64,000 nt of DNA from Candidatus Gastranaerophilales bacterium (GTDB lineage: Bacteria; Cyanobacteriota; Vampirovibrionia; Gastranaerophilales; Gastranaerophilaceae), in contig CALUVP010000030.1 of NCBI GenBank assembly GCA_944324215.1, positions 1-64,000 on the forward strand, in the 5' to 3' direction. A program made the translations under genes and the position numbers. How positions within the stretch are numbered: position 1 is the first letter of the stretch; each line of letters begins with the position of its first letter. Positions 58,815 through 64,000 of this stretch are shown piece by piece. The notes under the pieces are model-generated. The model was not told the DNA's origin. It worked only from the letters and a program-made list of their open reading frames with translations, and searched no databases.

Positions 58815-59585
58815 ATGTATACAAACAAGACTTTAAACTATCTTAGTACATTATGCCAAGCAAATTCAATTTCTGCCGATTGTAATTTTGCATATTTTAA
58901 CAATAACAGTTATTTTAATATTTTTACAGGGTTCAACAACTTTTTACCTAATTTTAAATTTTTTAACACAGATTTTTCTAAAATATTCACCAATGTCAGT
59001 TGGTATAATAATCTTTCTTCAAACTTCAATTTTAGCAACAAAATTTTGTTTAATTACAGCTGTCCATCTTTGGATAAAACAGACACATTTATAAAAAGTA
59101 CACCAAACAAAAGTGAGAGCAATACTTTATTATTAAAGTTAGCAGAGAATGCAAAAAAATATGAATATAAAGTTAATTCAGATAGTGATGGGAATCGTCT
59201 TTTTTCAGGAGGCAAGAAACAACCTTGGTGTACAGATTTCGTATCATACAATATAGAAAAAGTTCTCGGAGATAAATTACCGTCGTCATTTAAACATTTT
59301 TCCTCAGTAACAGCTCTAAAAAACTGGGGGGAAAATAACGACTGTTACTACAAAATCCCCGAAACAAAGAAGGAAGAATACGTTGCACAAAACATTAAAG
59401 TAGGAGATATAATGATTGAAACTAAAGGTAACAAATCTCATACTGGAATTGTGACAAAAGTTAATGCAGATGGTTCTTTTGAAACAATAGAAGGAAATTG
59501 TGGTAACAAAGTTGCCACTCAATGCCATAAGGCTAATAGTCCAACCCTTAGTGGATTTATTTCTCTTGAAAAATATATAGCCTAG
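58815..59585 (+). CDS. CHAP-domain (cysteine amidase/peptidase) protein without signal peptide
   Basis: A 256-residue protein. Residues 1-95 are an Asn/Phe/Ser-rich region of unknown fold; residues 105-256 are a CHAP domain with catalytic Cys in PWCTDFVSYNIE (about 138) and His in SHTGIVTKVNADGSF (about 209), followed by IEGNCGNKV. CHAP enzymes cut peptidoglycan cross-links or amide bonds. Lack of a signal peptide implies another export route or a role inside. GAAAGGA precedes the ATG. It is under the GNAA-N19-TTTATA element. Overlaps by four bases the end of the convergent porin gene. Confidence 0.85.
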   Translation: MYTNKTLNYLSTLCQANSISADCNFAYFNNNSYFNIFTGFNNFLPNFKFFNTDFSKIFTNVSWYNNLSSNFNFSNKILFNYSCPSLDKTDTFIKSTPNKSESNTLLLKLAENAKKYEYKVNSDSDGNRLFSGGKKQPWCTDFVSYNIEKVLGDKLPSSFKHFSSVTALKNWGENNDCYYKIPETKKEEYVAQNIKVGDIMIETKGNKSHTGIVTKVNADGSFETIEGNCGNKVATQCHKANSPTLSGFISLEKYIA

Positions 59586-60739
59586 AGAATAATCTGAGTT
59601 CCCAAAATTACTCTATGGGAATCCTCGAACAAATCATTTTGGCAAAAAACATAATTAAGCATAATTTTTAGAGCTTGCCCCTTTATAAAATAATTTATAC
59701 CGGCAGAGTATTCTCTTCTTATATCATCCTGAAAATTTTTATCAGGTGTGTATTGATCATACCTAGCCAAAAACTGCAATTTTGGAGTCAATTTATAACC
59801 GACTGTTGAATATAATCCTTCTGCTTTATTTGATGAAATCGTTCTTGCTCCGTTATATCCGTCAGCGTACGCGTATTCAAAATTTGCCATAAAATTTTTA
59901 TATTCATATCCGACATAAACACCAGATACCGTATAATCAATATCATTTTGCCCAGCAGTTATACCCCCACCAACATTTAACTTTCCGTATTTACCGTTAG
60001 TCTTACCTAAAGGTTTTAGAGAAAGCCAACCGGCAAATTCTACGCCTGGGAAAAAGCTTCTGAAATAAGTATCTGAGCTGTATCCGCCAATATCATATTC
60101 CACTAAGTCATAGTTCCCTTTAACTCTTAGCCCAAGTTTTCTTGTATTACCGAAATTTCTTGAAATTTGAGCTCTAGCGACAAAAGGAATAATCGTATCA
60201 GACCGGGAACCTTCATAGCCTGTTGGAGTTCTGGTATTACCTAAAATAACTGTATGATGTGGAATAGAAGCATTTGCGACATAAATATCAATCGGCAAAG
60301 CTTGTATAAAGGAATATCCGTCCTGCCTGTCAAAACGAAATCTCGCTTCGTAATAATTTTCTCCGCCTCTAAATTTTCCATTTATACCAGCTTGTATTGC
60401 ACTAAAATCATAGAGGGTATCTCCCCCTTCAGAAACATCAATATCAGCAGCGGCCCTATAATATCCAAAAAAATGCATTTTTTCTACAATACCCGCTTCA
60501 AATTTCTTGGTTAAAATTCCGTCAAGAAGATACGCTGAGCTATCTGTATTTTTAACCTCTTTGGCTTTTATATCCTGAATTTTTTCGTACAGCGTATATT
60601 TGTCATCTTCTTCAAAAACTTTATTAACATTTTGAGTAGGTATATTATTATCATCCACATTTAGAAGAACTTCTTCAACGGCCAAACTCGTTGTTTGAAA
60701 AAGAAGAAAAAAGGTCAAAAATAAAATAATACTCCTCAT
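59582..60739 (-). CDS. outer-membrane porin (phosphate-selective porin/OprP-like beta barrel)
   Basis: A 385-residue protein with signal peptide (residues 1-20, SLA-V cleavage), a short helical periplasmic segment (KYTLYEKIQDIKAKEV), then a long series of amphipathic beta strands of a 16-strand-type barrel (YYEARFRFDRQDGYSFIQ, AQISRNFGNTRKLGLRVKG, YGKLNVGGGITAG, LQFLARYDQYTPDK). The C terminus (HRVILGTQIIL) ends in strand-like alternation. It resembles porin O/P family proteins. Confirms an outer membrane. Possible -10 TATAAT near 60787 on the minus strand. Confidence 0.85.
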   Translation of the reverse strand: MRSIILFLTFFLLFQTTSLAVEEVLLNVDDNNIPTQNVNKVFEEDDKYTLYEKIQDIKAKEVKNTDSSAYLLDGILTKKFEAGIVEKMHFFGYYRAAADIDVSEGGDTLYDFSAIQAGINGKFRGGENYYEARFRFDRQDGYSFIQALPIDIYVANASIPHHTVILGNTRTPTGYEGSRSDTIIPFVARAQISRNFGNTRKLGLRVKGNYDLVEYDIGGYSSDTYFRSFFPGVEFAGWLSLKPLGKTNGKYGKLNVGGGITAGQNDIDYTVSGVYVGYEYKNFMANFEYAYADGYNGARTISSNKAEGLYSTVGYKLTPKLQFLARYDQYTPDKNFQDDIRREYSAGINYFIKGQALKIMLNYVFCQNDLFEDSHRVILGTQIIL

Positions 60740-60867
60740 TGCTTAATTGTACCACATATGTATGATTTTAAAAGAATAAACTACATTATATATATGAAAT
60801 TCTAAAAATAATTTTCTTATAAAAAGCAAAAATAATATATAATAATATAGAGAATAATTGACTTTTA

Positions 60868-60900
60868 GCAATATTCCATTAAAAGCATAATATAGATAAC
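60868..60900 (+). promoter_or_regulatory. GCAA-N19-TATAGATA variant element
   Basis: GCAA 60868-60871, 19 bases, TATAGATAAC from 60891; 28 bases to ATG 60919. The -10-like part differs from TTTATA, so membership is tentative. Confidence 0.4.
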
Positions 60901-60918
60901 AAAATAGGAGATACCACA

Positions 60919-62637
60919 ATGGGTATGGCAGCATCGCAGGCTAGGTATTTAGCGTTAGTAGCGAGAAAATCAAATTGCGAATATGAGGGACAACAGATAA
61001 ACCAAGCAAGAACAGTATTATCAAACCAATCGGCAAACTTATTTAATCAAATGCTTGGTTTGCAAGTTCCAGTACCTCCGAGTACACAAGATTTTACAAA
61101 ACAACAATACTCATTTACTGATGGTATAAATGATTATACTATAGACAGTTGGCAGCAGCTAGCTACGCCGGAAGAAGATTATAACTATGTAGTCACTTAT
61201 CATTATTATGAGGATGTATTTACAGGTTCTCAAAAAAAGAAAAACGATCCCAAAGTTCAATTTTCAAGTGGTACAGATGCTAGTGTTGACCAAATAGAAA
61301 CCGCAATGAGACTTGTCACACAGACTAAAAAAGAGTACGAAAATGCAAAAGCTGCCACAAAAGCTAAACAAGACGAAGCTGCAGTATTATCTAATTATGC
61401 AGACACAACATCCTTTACGGGGATTTCTTCTTGTGAATACGATACCGAAGCAGATGTATACAGCGTCACACAAACAATTGTTGATTACCCAGCTGATGGA
61501 AATCCGATATATAACGATTCAGCAGGCACACAATACGATCTAAAAGATGGCAAATATTATAATTTAAATGACGATAATGAATATACAGGTGCAGCAAGTG
61601 ATTTATCACCTTCCACAACGACTCAAGGACCGACAGATTTCACTGGATATGACAAACTTAGTGAAGCCGACAAACAAACAGTAAAAAATGCCATAGACAA
61701 ATTAGTAAGCGAAGGAGCATTATCAGAGGATGTGCAAAAAGACTATGCAAGCGTTTATTATGATTCTGCTAGTGGTTCTATAGCCTTTCGTTCTGATTTA
61801 AGAAATCTTTACGGGGGAAGTTCTGGAGGTTCGCAAACGGTACTACCTACATACAAAACAACAGGTGATAAATCAATAACTCAAATTGCCGGCGAATACG
61901 ATACTCAACTTTCAGCATTACAAGCAGTTGAATTTCAGGCTCTCCAATCATATCAGGCTGCAGAAAAGTCTTATGAAAGTCTTTGTAGACCAACCTATGT
62001 AGGTAACTGTGAATTAACATTACTTACAGATTTAACAGAAACTCAAAAAGCTGAATTGAAACAAATCGTAGCCGATATGAAAGAACAAAATATAGATTCC
62101 CCTATCATAGACTGTTTTAACGAAAGTGACGAATATTTAGGAGGTGTCTATCAATTCAAAATGAATGGTGTTACATACTATACAACATTCGAAGACTTAA
62201 ATAATTCTTACCAAAGCGGAACAGGTATAAATAAGATTGATAGCCAAGACAAGTTATCATACTATAATGCAACTTACGTTTCAACCAAAAAAGAAGAAAC
62301 ACAAAAAGCTTTACTAGAAACTGATGGTAATGGTAGGTTTACAACAGTAAGATTCGAAAATGACTCTGTTACATACTCGTTAAATGTCGAGACTGTAACC
62401 GATGATGAAGCGTACAAAGATGCTATGAATCAGTACAATTATGAAAATGCAAAATATGATAAAATGGTTCAGGATCTTAATGCAAAGACATCTATAATAC
62501 AACAGGAAGATCAACAACTGGAATTGCGTTTAAAGCAATTAGATACCGAGCAAAATGCCTTATCTACAGAAATAGAAGCAGTTTCTAAAGTTGTTAAAGA
62601 TAATATTGAAGACTCATTCAAGACATTTGGCGGATAA
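60919..62637 (+). CDS. 572-residue protein with MGMAASQAR N-terminal domain
   Basis: Begins MGMAASQARYLALVARKSNC, followed by YEGQQINQARTVLSNQSANL: a helical N terminus I remember from many gut Melainabacteria proteins. This arrangement resembles the D0-like helix of flagellar and type III-exported axial proteins, though no homology is claimed. Then a Ser/Thr/Asp-rich low-complexity body with coiled coils near 120-145 and 505-560, and PVPPSTQDFTKQQYSF. No classical signal peptide. GGAG precedes the ATG. It lies 23 bases before the Gly-rich 285-residue gene, forming a two-gene cassette. Confidence 0.78.
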   Translation: MGMAASQARYLALVARKSNCEYEGQQINQARTVLSNQSANLFNQMLGLQVPVPPSTQDFTKQQYSFTDGINDYTIDSWQQLATPEEDYNYVVTYHYYEDVFTGSQKKKNDPKVQFSSGTDASVDQIETAMRLVTQTKKEYENAKAATKAKQDEAAVLSNYADTTSFTGISSCEYDTEADVYSVTQTIVDYPADGNPIYNDSAGTQYDLKDGKYYNLNDDNEYTGAASDLSPSTTTQGPTDFTGYDKLSEADKQTVKNAIDKLVSEGALSEDVQKDYASVYYDSASGSIAFRSDLRNLYGGSSGGSQTVLPTYKTTGDKSITQIAGEYDTQLSALQAVEFQALQSYQAAEKSYESLCRPTYVGNCELTLLTDLTETQKAELKQIVADMKEQNIDSPIIDCFNESDEYLGGVYQFKMNGVTYYTTFEDLNNSYQSGTGINKIDSQDKLSYYNATYVSTKKEETQKALLETDGNGRFTTVRFENDSVTYSLNVETVTDDEAYKDAMNQYNYENAKYDKMVQDLNAKTSIIQQEDQQLELRLKQLDTEQNALSTEIEAVSKVVKDNIEDSFKTFGG

Positions 62638-62660
62638 TCTTAAAGCTAAAAGAGGAATTT

Positions 62661-63518
62661 ATGTCATACAAAAACGATGGATACTTAGTAATAGCAAACA
62701 AATACGGTGCAGCTTCAGCAGATGCCAAAGTTATGTTATACGAAACATACGACAGGTTGCGTGACTTAACTGTAGCAGGTTCCGGAAGTTCCGGTACAGG
62801 ATTTGAAGCTGCTGGAGGTTTTTTATATCAACTGGCAAGTTTATTTGCACCTTCAGCCTTTATGACAACTCTTGGCGGGACAACAGCAATGAATATTCCA
62901 GGAACATCATACTGGACACAATACTCAGGGGGTGCAGGTGGAACAACAGGTACTTATTCATCTTTTGGAGTTAATTCATTAGGTAATTATTCTGGTTTCC
63001 CTAGCGGATATGCGGCAAATTTTGGATACAGACAAAGCGGATACACAACAGGTGGTGCTTCGGGAATAAGTGATTTATTATCGGGATTTGGTTCCTCTGA
63101 CGGTACAACTACAGGATATGCCTCTGGAGTTGGAAGTATAGCTGATATTGCAAGTACTGCCGCTTATGGAATTGGAACAGCAAACGGTTATGGAATTGGT
63201 GCTGCAAATATTCTTATGCCTCTTGCAGGTATTGTATCAGGTTGGGGCGGAATTATGACTGCTGCCGCGCCTTACCTTGGAGAATTTGGTCTACCTGCTG
63301 TAGTTATGGGAAACTTAATGCAAGGTACTACCTCTGCGGCTTTATCAGCTTATCAAACTGTTTCTAGCAACGTTATTTCTAATGCAGATACCATACTTTC
63401 TCAAAAAGTTGCGAATATTGAAACTGTTTGCAAAATGCTTGATACACAAGGAGATATCGTTAGAAAAATGTTGAAAGACGATATTGAATCTGCTAGCAAA
63501 GATATTCAAGACTTATAA
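62661..63518 (+). CDS. 285-residue Gly/Ser/Ala-rich protein, partner of the MGMAASQAR protein
   Basis: Starts MSYKNDGYLVIANKYGAASA. The centre (about 40-195) is extremely rich in Gly, Ser, Thr and Tyr (SSGTGFEAAGGFLYQL, YASGVGSIADIASTAAYGIG) with mild hydrophobicity, a composition typical of surface or tape-measure-like proteins; the last 60 residues form a coiled coil (TILSQKVANIETVCKMLDTQ). No signal peptide. AGAGGA precedes the ATG. Transcribed with the previous gene. Confidence 0.75.
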   Translation: MSYKNDGYLVIANKYGAASADAKVMLYETYDRLRDLTVAGSGSSGTGFEAAGGFLYQLASLFAPSAFMTTLGGTTAMNIPGTSYWTQYSGGAGGTTGTYSSFGVNSLGNYSGFPSGYAANFGYRQSGYTTGGASGISDLLSGFGSSDGTTTGYASGVGSIADIASTAAYGIGTANGYGIGAANILMPLAGIVSGWGGIMTAAAPYLGEFGLPAVVMGNLMQGTTSAALSAYQTVSSNVISNADTILSQKVANIETVCKMLDTQGDIVRKMLKDDIESASKDIQDL

Positions 63519-63593
63519 TATTTAAAACGATAAAATAGAAGAGAGAAAATGCGAGGAAGAACTTTTTTTAGAATAATGCTGGATATTATTTTG

Positions 63594-63620
63594 AATAATG
63601 CTCTTTTTAAGAGCATTATT
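63594..63620 (+). terminator. hairpin after the 285-residue gene
   Basis: AATAATGCTCTT (63594-63605) and AAGAGCATTATT (63609-63620), a perfect 12-bp stem with loop TTT. The following tract has few T, so it may be a weak terminator. Confidence 0.55.
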
Positions 63621-63812
63621 TCCTGTGTAAATTTTTGTAACGAAATAAGGTATTATAACCGAAAAGAGTTAAAGTTTTTGGGGAAAATGCCGTTAAACGA
63701 TACTATAAAAGAAAATTATTATAAAAAAAGGTTTGTCTTTAACAGTATCACCAGCAATAGGACGAGTTCTAAATAACATGTTAAAAAATGTAACAAACAA
63801 TATTCTGAATAG

Positions 63813-63847
63813 GCAATTATTTAAGTTCATATGTTTTATAATATATG
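63813..63847 (+). promoter_or_regulatory. GCAA-N18-TTTATAATATATG element
   Basis: GCAA 63813-63816 then TTTATAATATATG from 63835, with an 18-base spacer instead of 19; 43 bases before ATG 63878. TATAAT within it (63836-63841 region) could also be a sigma-70 -10. Confidence 0.45.
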
Positions 63848-63877
63848 TAGGCTTAGAGCGTGTAGGAGTAAAAGCTT

Positions 63878-64000
63878 ATGCGTGAAGAACTACAAGCAAG
63901 TATAAAACGGTTAGTGAACTTTTTGAATTTTACCAAATCGTTTTTTAAACGAAAGAATCCATTTAAGGCGCTAGCCATAAGTTTACTTTCAAGTCTTAAG
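63878..64000 (+). CDS. N-terminal 41 codons of an unidentified gene (3' end outside window)
   Basis: ATG 63878 with AGGAG nine bases before. The frame is open to the window end; it begins MREELQASIKRLVNFLNFTK and continues with a basic, weakly hydrophobic stretch (SFFKRKNPFKALAISLLSSLK). Too little to identify. Confidence 0.55.
   Translation, partial: MREELQASIKRLVNFLNFTKSFFKRKNPFKALAISLLSSLK

Larger units (their letters stand above)
63519..63877. other. 359-base interval without a convincing gene
   Basis: Contains a 12-bp hairpin, a 75-codon frame (63549-63776) that I reject because the hairpin lies inside it and its product has no recognisable character, and a GCAA-N18-TTTATA element before the last gene. 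Confidence 0.6.

Noticed and set aside
58815-59585. Treating the CHAP protein as a phage endolysin
   Set aside because: No holin, no phage structural genes and the promoter belongs to the host-type repeated class.
60776-60800. ACATTATATATATG as another member of the repeated element on the plus strand
   Set aside because: No GNAA at the right distance; on the minus strand it reads as an ordinary TATAAT near the porin gene.
63549-63776. 75-codon ORF after the Gly-rich gene
   Set aside because: A perfect 12-bp hairpin lies within it and the product has no recognisable character; likely the 3' end region of the previous transcript.
1-64000. tRNA, rRNA, CRISPR arrays, insertion sequences, prophage
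   Set aside because: I looked for T-loop consensus, regularly spaced repeats, transposase motifs and phage structural proteins and saw none.

Overview
The window comes from the chromosome of an A+T-rich, diderm, fermentative bacterium. The best fit is a non-photosynthetic relative of Cyanobacteria (Melainabacteria/Vampirovibrionia, probably the gut order Gastranaerophilales). This is inferred from a porin and an MlaE-type lipid permease (outer membrane), AdhE (anaerobic ethanol fermentation), a SigF-type sigma factor next to a prepilin peptidase, an RpaA/RpaB-like response regulator, and families I remember from gut Melainabacteria (proteins starting MGMAASQAR; short proteins starting with a NNTTFGSK-like tag). 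No tRNA, rRNA, insertion sequence, CRISPR array or phage gene was seen; the stretch looks like ordinary chromosome.

Layout. 1-13.9 kb: valS end, a dicarboxylate symporter, two branched-chain aminotransferases, an MlaE permease, a sigma factor-pilD operon, queE, a DnaJ-like protein, rfbA and rqcH. 14-21 kb: large lineage-type proteins without recognisable function, an unusual alpha/beta hydrolase and a FliG/MgtE-like helical protein. 21-29.9 kb: an MFS carrier, an AbrB-like protein facing a 62-residue ORF across palindromic operators, the ybgC-rluB-coaE operon, an ABC exporter, a BAX-inhibitor family protein, rmuC and a response regulator. 30-42 kb: a YD-repeat protein, a Ski2-like helicase, prs, an Hsp20 gene with its ribosome site buried in a hairpin, a structured RNA candidate, a protease-like TPR protein that has lost zinc ligands, mnmA and pnp. 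42-53 kb: a coiled-coil protein, adhE, an EF-hand protein, an SDR-bioB-chromate carrier operon. 51.8-56.8 kb: a MotA/MotB (ZorA/ZorB-like) pair divergent from a 1,100-residue protein with zinc ribbons, a cyclase-like domain, a degenerate STAND-type ATPase and helical repeats. 57-64 kb: more unknown proteins, ispF, a CHAP hydrolase, a porin and a two-gene cassette of apparently exported proteins.

The strongest new observation joins these regions. At least twelve genes of the lineage-specific kind are preceded by the same bipartite element: a GCAA, GAAA or TCAA tetramer (TTAA in one case), then exactly 19 bases, then TTTATA, usually TTTATATATA and often preceded by AC. Its downstream genes encode EF-hand, CHAP, coiled-coil, helical-repeat, YD-repeat and very small proteins, almost none with a signal peptide. 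Housekeeping genes here instead show ordinary TTGACA/TATAAT promoters. This suggests one alternative promoter class and a co-regulated set; the regulator is unknown, with the SigF-type factor at 7.1 kb as one candidate.
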